Positions 7,945 through 17,110 of a stretch of 64,000 nt of DNA are shown one piece after another; position 1 is the first letter of the stretch, and each line of letters starts with the position of its first letter. Source of the stretch: Rothia sp035916755 (GTDB lineage Bacteria; Actinomycetota; Actinomycetes; Actinomycetales; Micrococcaceae). Below the pieces are notes generated by a model. That model was not told the DNA's origin. It worked only from the letters and a program-made list of their open reading frames with translations, and ran no database searches. The stretch is taken from positions 124,001-188,000 of the forward strand of contig NZ_JAYWIX010000001.1 in the NCBI RefSeq assembly GCF_035916755.1, written 5' to 3'. The position numbers and the translations under genes were made by a program.

Positions 7945-9321
7945 TTAGCCGTGCAGGGGTGCGCCTGCCAGAGCCATTGCAGCCTCGCCCAGGGATTCGT
8001 TCTGGGTGGGGTGGGCGTGGATGAACTGGGCGACGTCCTCGGGGAAGGCTTCCCAGACAACCCACATCTGGGCCTCACCAATCTGCTCGCCCATGCGCTT
8101 ACCAACAGCGTGAACGCCGATGATGGGGCCGTTCTTCTCGCGGACGACCTTGACCAGACCGCCGGTGCCCAGGATGGAGGACTTGCCGTTGCCAGCCAGG
8201 TTGTACTCTGCAACCTCAACGTTTTCCTTGCCGAACTTCTCTTCAGCCTTGGGCTGGGAGTAGCCGATGGAGGCGATCTCAGGCTCGCAGAAGGTGACCT
8301 TGGGGATGTTGATGTCTTCAACAACCTGGGGGTTGAGACCTGCGATTTCTTCGGCAACGAAGCGGCCCTGCTGGTAACCGCGGTGGGCCAGCTGGACGCC
8401 GGGGACGATGTCGCCGATAGCGTAGATGTTGCCAACGCCGGTGTGCAGGCGCTCGTTGGTGATAACGAAGCCGCGGTCCATGGTCAGGCCCTGCTCGTCG
8501 TAGCCAAAGCCCTCGGTGTTGGGGCCACGGCCGACAGCAACGAGAACGATGTCTGCCTCGAAGACGGTGCCATCTTCAAGGGTGACCTTGGCGCCGTTGG
8601 CGTCCTGTTCAACGGTCTTGAAGAACTTGCCCAGGGAGGACTTGATGCCGCGCTTCTTGAATTCGCGCTCAACGACCTTGATGATGGAGGGGTCTTCGTT
8701 GGGGACCAGGTGGGGCAGGCCCTCGATGATGGTGACCTCTACGCCCATGGAGTTCCACATGGAGGCGAACTCGGAGCCGATGACGCCGCCGCCCAGAACG
8801 ATAGCGCTCTTGGGCAGGTAGTCCATCTGCAGGGCTTCGGTGGAGGTGAGCACACGGTCACGAATCTCGATACCGAAGGTCTTGGAGACAGAACCGGATG
8901 CCAGGATGATGTGCTTGCCCTTGTATTCAGTGCCAGCGACGGTGATGGTGTCCTTGCCGGTGAGCTTGCCTTCACCCTCAATGACGGTGACCTTCTTCAT
9001 CTTGAGAAGGCCGGTCAGGCCTTTGAACTTGCCGGCGACGATGCCGTCCTTGTAGTCACGAACCTTAGCCATGTCGATGGACTCGAGGGTGGTGTTTACA
9101 CCGTACTTTGAAGCGTGCTGAGCCTCGGAAGCGAGTTCTGCAGCGTGCAGGTAAGCCTTGGTGGGGATGCAACCGGTGTGCAGGCAGGTGCCGCCCAGGT
9201 TGCTCTTTTCGATGAGACCTACGGTGAAGCCCAGCTGTACCGCGCGCAGAGCTGCGGAGTAACCGGCGCTACCGCCACCGAGGATGAGGATATCGAATTC
9301 TGTTGTTGCCGAATCGGCCAC
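7945..9321 (-). CDS. lpdA: Dihydrolipoyl dehydrogenase (E3)
   Basis: FAD- and NAD-dependent reoxidation of the dihydrolipoyl arm of E2. I place the start at GTG 9321, because AGGGAG lies seven bases upstream. The ATG at 9339 in the same frame has no such site. This gives 458 residues: FAD-binding GGGSAGYSAALRA at about 15-27, the redox disulfide C46/C51 in GGTCLHTGCIPTK, an NAD-binding GGGVIGSEFASMW, the second FAD motif YAIGDIVPG, and the C-terminal interface with the catalytic His in HAHPTQNESLGEA. Downstream is the E2 gene. The nearby lipoate genes complete the functional set. Confidence 0.95.
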   Translation of the reverse strand: MADSATTEFDILILGGGSAGYSAALRAVQLGFTVGLIEKSNLGGTCLHTGCIPTKAYLHAAELASEAQHASKYGVNTTLESIDMAKVRDYKDGIVAGKFKGLTGLLKMKKVTVIEGEGKLTGKDTITVAGTEYKGKHIILASGSVSKTFGIEIRDRVLTSTEALQMDYLPKSAIVLGGGVIGSEFASMWNSMGVEVTIIEGLPHLVPNEDPSIIKVVEREFKKRGIKSSLGKFFKTVEQDANGAKVTLEDGTVFEADIVLVAVGRGPNTEGFGYDEQGLTMDRGFVITNERLHTGVGNIYAIGDIVPGVQLAHRGYQQGRFVAEEIAGLNPQVVEDINIPKVTFCEPEIASIGYSQPKAEEKFGKENVEVAEYNLAGNGKSSILGTGGLVKVVREKNGPIIGVHAVGKRMGEQIGEAQMWVVWEAFPEDVAQFIHAHPTQNESLGEAAMALAGAPLHG

Positions 9322-9450
9322 GTTGACGCTCCCTTGCATGGGTCACGGAGGTCTAAGCCCCCTTATGTACTGTCGTTTTCTAGCTTATCCCTTGAACGCG
9401 TCCGCCTGCCACTATTGGCAGGTGTTTTATTGCTCGGGTGGGCATGATTA

Positions 9451-9486
9451 CACCCCGTTACCTGCTAGAAGACGGGTAACGGGGTG
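9451..9486 (-). terminator. Terminator downstream of leucyl aminopeptidase gene
   Basis: A 12-bp perfect stem (9451-9462 with 9475-9486, CACCCCGTTACC) with a 12-base loop, between the aminopeptidase stop and the lpd start. No long T tract follows on the minus strand. Confidence 0.6.
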
Positions 9487-9516
9487 CAAATGTAAAAGTT
9501 CCCTGGAAAGTAAGGT

Positions 9517-11031
9517 TTAGGCGTAGGCCTCGATAAACTTAATCAGGGTGGCGATGGAGTGGCCGGTACCTTCCTTGGGGGTGAAGCCGTAGGGGCCTTC
9601 CTCATTGAAGGAGGGGCCTGCGAAGTCCAGGTGGGCCCAGGGAATCTTTACGCCGTCCTTTTCGCCCACGAATTCTTCGAGGAACTGGCCGGCTACCAGC
9701 ATGCCACCGTAGCGGGAGCCGATGTTCTGCAGGTCGGCGACGGGGGACTTGAGGCTCTTGCGCAGGTGCTCGGGCATAGGCATGGGCCAGTAGTCTTCAC
9801 CGGCTTCGGTGGCTGCTTCAACAACCTGCTGGCGGACGGTATCGTCACCCATGACCGCTGCGGTGCGCACGCCCAGGGCGATGAGCTGGGCACCGGTGAG
9901 GGTTGCGATGTCGAGAAGGACGTCGGGCTCGCCCTCGGAGGCCAGGGCCAGGCCGTCTGCCATGACCAGGCGACCTTCGGCGTCTGTATTCATGACTTCA
10001 ACGGTGTGACCGCTGCGCATGGTCAGCACGTCTTCGGGGCGAATGGAGTTGCCGCCGGGCATGTTCTCAGCCAGGCAGAGGTAGCCGTGCACGACAACCG
10101 GCAGGTTGAGTTCAGAGGCTGCTGCCACGACGTTGAGGACGGTTGCCGCACCTGCCATGTCGGACTTCATAGTGGTCATGGAGCCGGCGGGCTTGAGTGA
10201 AATGCCACCGGTATCGAAGGTGATGCCCTTGCCCACAATGGCAACGGTCTTTTCAGCCTTCTCGGGGGTGTACTTGACCTCAACCAGGCGGGGCTTGCGC
10301 TCTGAACCCTGGCCTACACCCGCGATGCCGCCGAAGCCTTCGGCAACGAGTTCTTCGTAGTCCCAGACCTTGGTTTCAACGTTTTCAAGGCCCTCTACGC
10401 GGGTAAGAGCACGCTCTGCGAAGGTTTCGGGGTAGAGATGGGAAGGCGGAGTATTGACCATGCGGCGGGTGTGGTCAACGGCCTCACCCAGGATGAGGGC
10501 CCGAGTCAGAGCGCCTTCTGCCGCAGCGGGGGCTACATCGGTAACAACGAGAACCTCGGCGACGGGAGCCTTGACCGATTCGGCAGTCTTAGCCCGCAGC
10601 TGGGTATCGGCAAAAGCGCCGTAGGCGGCGCCTTCTGCGATAGCTGCTACTTCCTCAACAGACTCTGCGCCCAGGGCGAGGGCTACGGTTTCTACACCGG
10701 CAAGCTGGCGGACGGCTGAGCCTGCTGCGTAGCGCAGGGCAACACGGTGGGCAGCGGCATCTTCCTTCTGAGAGCCTAGGCCGATGAGGGCAACGACGTC
10801 GGCGCCCGCCTCATCGAAGCCGGGGAGCCGAACGAGCTCGTCCTGCCCGCCGCTGACGCCCAAATCTTCCAAAATAGCCTCAAGGCCCTCGGCGGTTTCT
10901 GCGTCGAGGGGGTTAGCGGCCAGTGAGGGGCCTTCCTTGCCGGAATACACACCGAGCACCAGCACATCGGCCTCAAGGGCTTCAAGGTCGGGGGTGGTTA
11001 CAGAGAATGACAGATCGTGAGAATCGCTCAC
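9517..11031 (-). CDS. pepA: Leucyl aminopeptidase (M17)
   Basis: Cytosolic metallo-exopeptidase that removes N-terminal residues from peptides. The 504-residue protein has the M17 layout: a variable N-terminal macrodomain-like half, then the catalytic half with GKGITFDTGGISLKP (metal-binding Lys and Asp), KSDMAGAATVL, and the family signature NTDAEGRLVMADGLA. The start is GTG at 11031, with AAGGGAG six bases upstream. Length is normal. It is transcribed toward lpd and E2, with a terminator between. PepA homologues can also bind DNA; nothing here shows this. Confidence 0.95.
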   Translation of the reverse strand: MSDSHDLSFSVTTPDLEALEADVLVLGVYSGKEGPSLAANPLDAETAEGLEAILEDLGVSGGQDELVRLPGFDEAGADVVALIGLGSQKEDAAAHRVALRYAAGSAVRQLAGVETVALALGAESVEEVAAIAEGAAYGAFADTQLRAKTAESVKAPVAEVLVVTDVAPAAAEGALTRALILGEAVDHTRRMVNTPPSHLYPETFAERALTRVEGLENVETKVWDYEELVAEGFGGIAGVGQGSERKPRLVEVKYTPEKAEKTVAIVGKGITFDTGGISLKPAGSMTTMKSDMAGAATVLNVVAAASELNLPVVVHGYLCLAENMPGGNSIRPEDVLTMRSGHTVEVMNTDAEGRLVMADGLALASEGEPDVLLDIATLTGAQLIALGVRTAAVMGDDTVRQQVVEAATEAGEDYWPMPMPEHLRKSLKSPVADLQNIGSRYGGMLVAGQFLEEFVGEKDGVKIPWAHLDFAGPSFNEEGPYGFTPKEGTGHSIATLIKFIEAYA

Positions 11032-11325
11032 AGAAATCTCCCTTCGCAGTAGATATAAGAGGGGCAGCCGCGCTCTAGGGCAACTGCAGTATCGTCTATA
11101 AGCCTAGGCCTAAAAGCCTCGTGAATGTAATCTGCGCAACGCCCCTTACAGCTAAATCACCGCAGAGCGAACAGGCAGAGGCGCCAGGGAGAGAATTACG
11201 GCCTTGCAAGGAATAGTTCTGCATATTCCCAGCGTTATACCTGCGACATTAGGCTACACAGTAGCTACACCCTGGAGTACTATAGAGACTCACAGAAGAC
11301 GGGAAGGAAGAAGGGGGCTAGGAAG

Positions 11326-12273
11326 ATGACGCACGAAGATCGGCTGTATATAGCTCACGCCGCAGCGTTTGAAAACGACCGATTGAGAGGTCTGCCCCTC
11401 GTCATTGCCCTCTCGCACCCCCAGGACGCCGGTGGCACCGCAGGGCACCTGGGTGAAGTGCTTCTGCATGAACTTGATAATGTGCCGGTCATAGAATTTG
11501 ATGCTGACCGCCTGCACGACTATCGGTCACGCAAACCCCGTATCACTTTCAAAAAAGACCACTACACCAACCCGGTGCTTCCCGAGCTCAAGCTGTACGC
11601 GGTAGAAGACCGCCTGGGTAAGCCTTTCTTGTTGTTGACCGGAGCTGAACCTGATCTGCTGTGGCAGCGGTTTACAGCTGATGTGGTTGATATTGCCCAG
11701 CGTCTTGAGGTATCGGTGGCTCTGTCTGTAACCGGTTTCCCCATGCCGGTGCCGCATACCCGCCCTATCCCCGTAACGGCGCATGGGTCCCGTAAGGACC
11801 TGACGGTCGGCATTTCCTCTTTCCAGCCCGAGGCTCTGGTGCCCGGGTCGGTATCGAGTCTGCTGGAGGTGCGCTTGACCGAGGCCGGTATCGGAACGGC
11901 CGGTTTCGCAGTGAACGTGCCGCAGTACCTGTCGGAGTCGGAGCTACCCCAGACCGCTCTTGTCGCTATGGAGCACCTGTCGCTGGCCGCTAAGCTGAGC
12001 CTGCCTTCAGACCGTTTGCGTGAGCTGTCTGAGAATGTGCAACTACAGATTGACGAGCAGGCTAGTGCTAGCCCTGAAATTCAGATGATGATTCAGCGCC
12101 TCGAAGAGTCCTACGACGCGAACGTCGCCCAGGGCTTCGGTAGCCTACCCCTCTCCGAGCGTGCCGCCGGCCGGGTGCCTAGCCGGGATGAAATCGGTGA
12201 TGAGGTAGAGGCCTTCTTGGCCCAGCTTGACAACAACACTCGGGATGCGGACGGTGACGGCCCCGTGGCCTAG
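11326..12273 (+). CDS. PAC2 family protein
   Basis: A 315-residue soluble protein. RPLPLVIALSHP-type N-terminus, DVVDIAQRLEVSVALSVTGFPMPVPHTRPIPVTAHG and NVPQYLSESELPQTALVAMEHLS match the actinobacterial PAC2 family, named for the proteasome assembly chaperone 2 fold. Its molecular role in actinobacteria is not established. The C-terminal tail is acidic and Asp-rich. It is divergent from pepA across a 294-bp gap, in which I see no clear promoter or RNA. Confidence 0.85.
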   Translation: MTHEDRLYIAHAAAFENDRLRGLPLVIALSHPQDAGGTAGHLGEVLLHELDNVPVIEFDADRLHDYRSRKPRITFKKDHYTNPVLPELKLYAVEDRLGKPFLLLTGAEPDLLWQRFTADVVDIAQRLEVSVALSVTGFPMPVPHTRPIPVTAHGSRKDLTVGISSFQPEALVPGSVSSLLEVRLTEAGIGTAGFAVNVPQYLSESELPQTALVAMEHLSLAAKLSLPSDRLRELSENVQLQIDEQASASPEIQMMIQRLEESYDANVAQGFGSLPLSERAAGRVPSRDEIGDEVEAFLAQLDNNTRDADGDGPVA

Positions 12274-12511
12274 GCCCCTCCGGCTCCTAAACTGGCCCGA
12301 GCCCGGCCCCGCGGTGAAACTTCCTGTGGAAACCCGTTTCAAGGGCGTCATAGATGCGTCACGGGTGCACCGACTTATGGGAAGCGTACGCCCCGTGATG
12401 GCTTGATTATTTGTTTTGACAGGGCCGGACGCCGGACGCCCGGCGGGCGGAGAATATCCACAGGCCCGCTTGGGCTCGTCTTAGATACTCTTCTCTATCA
12501 GCCTGATAGGT

Positions 12512-13918
12512 ATGACAGAGATGCACCACACCCCAGAAGAACCTATCGTTACCTACCTCAGTTCGGAGCGTGACGTCCTTGCCCTTGCCCTGCACCTTTT
12601 AGGCTACTGGCCTGAAAAGTCCATCATGCTCTTGGCCCTGAGCAATGGGGGAGCAGGGCCCCTGCTGCGTGTTGATATGCCCGATGTTTCTGAGGTAGCG
12701 CCGGATGACTTTCTGACCTATATTTTCGAGGCCTTCCCCACCTATAGCCCTACCGGGGACCCCATTACCAGCGTATTCTTGCTGCTTTTCGCCGACGGTG
12801 CAGCCTCCGGAGAAGTAGACGTTTCGGTAGAAAAAACCTTCCTAGAAGCAGCCCAATGCTACGCGGAGCTCGCGCCAGCCCACGCAACCCTTCACGGTCT
12901 GAATGTAATCGATGTGCTTGCGGTGGGGCAGCAGGCCTTTTGGGCTGTGGATCCGGCTGAAGGGCAGCTGGCTCCTGCCGGTTTTCTAGACGAGGTCTTG
13001 ACCAGCCCGCTGTATAGCGAACTGGTAGCCCACGGGTCGCTTGTCGCGAGCGATTCACATGAAGCCCAGGAACTTAAGAATCGCACGGCACTGGGAACTG
13101 AGGATCCTGAGGGGCAAGAACGCTGGCAGGTTAATGCGGAAGCCTATAGCGCTTTCTACCTGGAAGAGAAACAAGAGCAAAACCCCCAAGAAGCCTGCCA
13201 AATTGCTGCTGAACTAGAGCTATGGGAACAGGCTATAGGTGCCGTTGCGTCCCTGCTTGATGGGCCGCAGGGTAGCAGGGGGCTCTACGCTGGGACCTTA
13301 GCCGATGCTATACGCGCCAAGGTGATTCCCGATGCAGCTGGTTTTCTGATCGCTTCTTTCGATAGCTTTGCAACCCTCCAGCTCGTGATTCTTCAGGCCT
13401 GCCGCACCCTCAAAGACTCACTAGCAGCTCTGAGAGCTCTAGAACAGGGCAGCCAAGAACTGGGGCTGAACAGGCAAACTGCGGGGGATAGGGTTCTGCC
13501 CCTGCCGTCAACCCTGCAGCGGTACCAGCTTGATCGTCTCAGTCAGTCTGAACAGGGTGCGAACGAGCAGATAGATAGCACCGAAGACAGTCTGAAGGAA
13601 ATGGCTGAAACTCTCTTTGGTGTAGACCCCACCCCGCCAGACTGGAAGCGCCTGGAAGCCTTGTGGCATTTAGCAGCCGTGCTGGAAAGCTCCGCTGGGG
13701 GAAAAGCCGAAGCCTCCCTTCTTGCTGCACAGGCGTGGGTGAGCTGGATGCGGGGCAACTCTACAGAAGCTTTCCACCTGCTGGAGGCTATCGACAGTAC
13801 CTACCGGGATGGGGGTTCTCTACTCCTGCATTACCTTTTGAGCGTCAGCGCTTTCCCTACCTGGCTCACTCTGCCCGGTGGAGCCCCAGAGACCTACGTG
13901 ACCAAGAACAGTAGATAA
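12512..13918 (+). CDS. DUF4192 protein
   Basis: A 468-residue soluble protein. The N-terminal half has the DUF4192 pattern: an initial strand, RDVLALALHLLGYWPEKSIM, then LLRVDMPD and a second domain with NVIDVLAVGQQAFWAV. The C-terminal part is helical and TPR-like, with ALWHLAAVLESSAGGKAEASLLAAQAWVSWM and EAFHLLEAIDS. The family is widespread in actinobacteria and its function is unknown. It lies between a PAC2 gene and sigA, as in relatives. An imperfect TTATCCACA-like box (12454-12462, one mismatch) lies 50 bp upstream of the ATG. Confidence 0.85.
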   Translation: MTEMHHTPEEPIVTYLSSERDVLALALHLLGYWPEKSIMLLALSNGGAGPLLRVDMPDVSEVAPDDFLTYIFEAFPTYSPTGDPITSVFLLLFADGAASGEVDVSVEKTFLEAAQCYAELAPAHATLHGLNVIDVLAVGQQAFWAVDPAEGQLAPAGFLDEVLTSPLYSELVAHGSLVASDSHEAQELKNRTALGTEDPEGQERWQVNAEAYSAFYLEEKQEQNPQEACQIAAELELWEQAIGAVASLLDGPQGSRGLYAGTLADAIRAKVIPDAAGFLIASFDSFATLQLVILQACRTLKDSLAALRALEQGSQELGLNRQTAGDRVLPLPSTLQRYQLDRLSQSEQGANEQIDSTEDSLKEMAETLFGVDPTPPDWKRLEALWHLAAVLESSAGGKAEASLLAAQAWVSWMRGNSTEAFHLLEAIDSTYRDGGSLLLHYLLSVSAFPTWLTLPGGAPETYVTKNSR

Positions 13919-14163
13919 GCGGCCGCGCCTTCTTCGCTAGAAAACCTAAAACATGTCATACTTGACTATTGACCCCGCTCAAAGTGTCTCTCAAAAATAC
14001 AGCTTCCTATCGGGAATAGAAGCCCCTACCCAGGCGTTATACCCACCGAAAGATACCCTGGAAACTGTGTTGTGCGAATCGATCACTTGACAGGGTCTTA
14101 GGTGTTTTGACCGCGAACACCGCATCACACTCGCTACGGTCAACTAGCTCAGAAAGGTTTTCT

Positions 14164-15507
14164 GTGTCACCAGCCGCACGCAAGAAAGCAGTCAGCGAAA
14201 CCGCTGCAACCAAAGCCACCGCTAAAAAAACCTCAACTCGCGCCAAAGCAAAAAAGGCTGATGAGGCAGCAGACGCCGTAGAAGCAGACGACGAAGAAAG
14301 CGCCGCACCTCAGCGAGCTCCCAAGAAGACCGCAGCTAAGAAGGCTGCCCCCAAGAAGAGCCGCAAGGCTAAAGACGAGGACGACGATTTCGCCGACGAC
14401 GATATCGATTTGGACGACGAGGACCTCGATACCGACGACATCGAAGATGTCGATGAAGACGATGACGAAGACGAGGCAGACTCTGTCACCAAGGAAGAGA
14501 AGAAAGAAGCCGAAGCTGTAGCAGCTAAGGGCTCTGGCTTCGTCCTGACCAACAATGACGAGGACGACGCCCCCGCCGTCCGCGTCGTTACCCCCGGTGC
14601 TACCGCAGACCCGGTCAAGGACTACCTCAAGCAGATCGGTAAGGTTGCCCTGCTGAACGCTGAGCAGGAAGTCGACCTGGCTATGCGTATTGAGGCCGGC
14701 CTCTATGCCGAGCACAAGCTCAAAGAGAACCCCGATATGGACCCGCAGCTCAAGAAGGAACTGCGCTGGGTAATTCACGATGGCCGTCGCGCCAAGAACC
14801 ACCTGCTGGAAGCCAACCTGCGTCTGGTGGTCTCCCTGGCCAAGCGCTACACCGGCCGCGGTATGCTCTTCCTCGACCTGATTCAGGAAGGTAACCTGGG
14901 TCTGATTCGAGCTGTTGAGAAGTTCGACTACTCAAAGGGCTTCAAGTTCTCAACCTACGCAACCTGGTGGATCCGTCAGGCTATCACCCGTGCAATGGCT
15001 GACCAGGCCCGTACCATCCGCATCCCCGTGCACATGGTTGAAGTGATCAACAAGCTGGCCCGTGTCCAGCGTCAGATGCTGCAGGATCTGGGCCGCGAAC
15101 CCACCCCTGAAGAGCTCGCCAAGGAACTCGACATGACCCCCGAAAAGGTCATCGAGGTTCAGAAGTACGGCCGCGAGCCGATTTCCCTGCACACTCCTCT
15201 GGGTGAGGACGGCGACTCCGAGTTTGGCGACCTGATTGAGGACTCCGAAGCGGTAGTACCTGCCGATGCTGTCTCATTCACCCTTCTCCAGGAGCAGCTG
15301 CACTCGGTTCTTGATACCCTCTCTGAGCGTGAAGCAGGCGTGGTCGCTATGCGCTTTGGTATGACCGACGGACAGCCCAAGACCCTTGACGAAATCGGCA
15401 AGGTCTATGGCGTTACCCGCGAACGCATTCGCCAGATTGAATCAAAAACTATGTCTAAGCTCCGTCACCCCAGCCGTTCTCAGGTTCTGCGTGACTACCT
15501 AGACTAA
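14164..15507 (+). CDS. sigA: Primary RNA polymerase sigma factor
   Basis: Housekeeping sigma-70 factor. I choose GTG 14164, because AGAAAGG lies six bases upstream; a longer in-frame start at 14107 lacks a binding site. The 447-residue protein begins with a Lys/Ala-rich part (about 1-75), then a very acidic Asp/Glu stretch (about 75-120), both usual in actinobacterial SigA. Region 1.2 is DPVKDYLKQIG. Region 2 has NLRLVVSLAKRYTGRGMLFL, DLIQEGNLGLIRAVEKFDY and FSTYATWWIRQAITRAMADQ. Region 4.2 has GVTRERIRQIESKTMSKLRH. The 245 bp upstream contain TTGAC elements, but I could not fix one promoter. Confidence 0.97.
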   Translation: MSPAARKKAVSETAATKATAKKTSTRAKAKKADEAADAVEADDEESAAPQRAPKKTAAKKAAPKKSRKAKDEDDDFADDDIDLDDEDLDTDDIEDVDEDDDEDEADSVTKEEKKEAEAVAAKGSGFVLTNNDEDDAPAVRVVTPGATADPVKDYLKQIGKVALLNAEQEVDLAMRIEAGLYAEHKLKENPDMDPQLKKELRWVIHDGRRAKNHLLEANLRLVVSLAKRYTGRGMLFLDLIQEGNLGLIRAVEKFDYSKGFKFSTYATWWIRQAITRAMADQARTIRIPVHMVEVINKLARVQRQMLQDLGREPTPEELAKELDMTPEKVIEVQKYGREPISLHTPLGEDGDSEFGDLIEDSEAVVPADAVSFTLLQEQLHSVLDTLSEREAGVVAMRFGMTDGQPKTLDEIGKVYGVTRERIRQIESKTMSKLRHPSRSQVLRDYLD

Positions 15508-15533
15508 AAACCGACTACTGTAGGTGCGGTACA

Positions 15534-15578
15534 GGCGGGTGCCCTTGAGCCTTTTAGCTCGAGGGCACCCGCCTTTTT
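15534..15578 (+). terminator. sigA terminator
   Basis: A 17-bp stem with one G-T pair (15534-15550 with 15557-15573), loop CTTTTA, followed by TTTTT. Textbook intrinsic terminator. Confidence 0.93.
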
Positions 15579-15625
15579 GATAGGGCCAGCATAAGAGAAG
15601 GTGGGAGTTGCTAGCTATCTGGGAG

Positions 15626-16129
15626 TTATGCGATGGCGAGGGTAGCGATTTTCCAGTTGCCCCGTTTGCGTTCTGCCCGTAGGGCTACGGCCCGGGTGCG
15701 GACGTCGTCAGTCACCAGCAAACTCATTTCATAGGCGGTCTCAGTAACCTTCTGGACGATGATGCGTCGCGGGCGGATTGCAGCAGGTGGCTTGCTGGGG
15801 TAAGGGGCCTGGGGGTAATGACGCTGCCGGTAGCGAATGGCGGCTTTTGCCTGTTCAAGCTGCTTTTCTAGGGTGCGGTAGCAGCCGGCTGTCATCCAGG
15901 GAGCTAGATGGTGTTGAGGCCTGCGCCCCATGAAAACTTCGATGGCAGCGGTACCAATGCGAACCCCCAGTTGTTCAAGGGCCTGCTCTTCTTGATCGAT
16001 AAAGGAGAGGCTGACGGCGGGTTCTGCTGGCTGGCCCTTTTCAAAGTAGGGTGCATATTTTTCGGCGTATTCGGTAGCTTCGACGATGATGTATTTGCGG
16101 TCATCGCGTTCTGGGAAAGCGGTTTTCAT
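15626..16129 (-). CDS. Rv3235-like protein
   Basis: A 167-residue soluble protein. After a 40-residue polar region come LGVRIGTAAIEVFMGRRPQH, a helix WMTAGCYRTLEKQLEQAKAA, and a C-terminal alpha/beta part ending in LRAERKRGNWKIATLAIA. The IEVFxGRRPxxxLxxW core and the final W-x-x-x-x-L strand are typical of the actinobacterial Rv3235 family, whose function is unknown. AAAGGAGC just before the ATG sets the start. It follows the LysM gene by 20 bp and is probably in the same operon. Confidence 0.85.
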   Translation of the reverse strand: MKTAFPERDDRKYIIVEATEYAEKYAPYFEKGQPAEPAVSLSFIDQEEQALEQLGVRIGTAAIEVFMGRRPQHHLAPWMTAGCYRTLEKQLEQAKAAIRYRQRHYPQAPYPSKPPAAIRPRRIIVQKVTETAYEMSLLVTDDVRTRAVALRAERKRGNWKIATLAIA

Positions 16130-16149
16130 GGTGTGCTCCTTTGCAAAAC

Positions 16150-16986
16150 CTAGCGGGGTAGGGTAATCGTTTGACCTGGGAAAATTAGGGTGTCCAGGGT
16201 GGGGATGGTCTTTTGGTTGAGCTGCCAGATAGTGTGCACGAGCGCTAGCACTTCAGCGCCTGAGGCATCGGGAGTCAGTTGGTCTTCTGCAATACTCCAG
16301 AGCGAGTCACCCGGGGCTACGGTATAGGTAGTAGCTGCTACGTCTTCTGAAAAATCCGGCTGCACGCGGGTAGCACCCCCGAAGAGGGGTGAAATGGGCT
16401 GGTAGCTCTTTGTCGTAACGGGAAGAACCGTGACTGTTGCTCGTCCCTGAGTCTGTTCTGGGGAAAAGAGGGGGGAAGTAGCAGAACCTGGGGTGGAGTC
16501 AGCTGATAATGTCTCGACGTCGTGAGCAATTTGAGAAGCCTGAGGGAATAGGGGTGAGTTTGTCTCGCTGTTGTGAACTCTTGCTGTTACCGAGATAGCT
16601 TGCTCAGAGGGTAGGGCATAGGCCTGGGTTGGGGCCAAAGCCCCCAGGCCTAAAGAAGCTCCCGCAAGTGTTTTGAGGAGTCCCGGGGCCCAGGCCGGAA
16701 GTTGTATGTGCAGGGTAGAGCGTCGGGCGCGAGCTAGGGCGCCGTAGTAGAAGACTAAACCAGCTAGCCACCAGAGGGCGATGCAGAGGCAAAGCATGCC
16801 AGCGATAGCGCAGACTAGCAGGCTCATCCAGGTGCCTGGGCTACGAGAAATGAGCCCTAGATCTTGATTCCCTTCGCTCAGAAGTGAGTCAAGTAGCATG
16901 CCTGAGGCACCAGCCCCGCCCAGCGCTAGGAGGGGAATCAGATTGGCTGTGCATAGGGCAAAAAATCGCGATGCCACTTCTTTCAC
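16150..16986 (-). CDS. Membrane protein with C-terminal LysM domain
   Basis: About 278 residues. Two TM segments near residues 7-35 and 50-75 are followed by a third hydrophobic stretch at about 105-125. A Ser/Thr/Pro-rich spacer then leads to a C-terminal LysM domain at about 227-278 (TYTVAPGDSLWSIAEDQLTP, LNQKTIPTLDTLIFPGQTITLP), which binds peptidoglycan. The start may be GTG 16986 or GTG 16977; the latter has GAGG eight bases upstream. In Micrococcales this gene stands next to the Rv3235-like gene and a SAF-domain gene. A wall- or division-linked role is likely but not shown. Confidence 0.8.
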   Translation of the reverse strand: MKEVASRFFALCTANLIPLLALGGAGASGMLLDSLLSEGNQDLGLISRSPGTWMSLLVCAIAGMLCLCIALWWLAGLVFYYGALARARRSTLHIQLPAWAPGLLKTLAGASLGLGALAPTQAYALPSEQAISVTARVHNSETNSPLFPQASQIAHDVETLSADSTPGSATSPLFSPEQTQGRATVTVLPVTTKSYQPISPLFGGATRVQPDFSEDVAATTYTVAPGDSLWSIAEDQLTPDASGAEVLALVHTIWQLNQKTIPTLDTLIFPGQTITLPR

Positions 16987-16989
16987 CTC

Positions 16990-17021
16990 AAATCATGTCA
17001 TTTGATGTAGTTTGATGATTT
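16990..17021. promoter_or_regulatory. Candidate operator in a divergent promoter region
   Basis: Between the LysM gene and the divergent unknown gene, an AT-rich block has the inverted repeat AAATCAT (16990-16996) and ATGATTT (17015-17021), plus two direct copies of TTTGATG ten bases apart (17001, 17011). The small HTH protein encoded at 17679-17909 is a possible ligand; this is inference. Confidence 0.35.
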
Positions 17022-17110
17022 ATGCATCATATTACTTCCCTTTGCGGTGGATTCAAGAGGCTTATAGCAAATTTTTCAACAAATTTTCGTTGTCGGGGTA
17101 TCCTCAGTGC

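Noticed and set aside
7951..9111. A 386-residue open frame on the plus strand opposite lpd
   Set aside because: It is a shadow of the lpd gene: composition follows the antisense of conserved codons, no start site or family is recognisable, and lpd is certain.
13919..14163. sigA promoter from TTGACA at 14087 or TTGACC at 13969
   Set aside because: Neither has a convincing -10 element at 16-18 bases.
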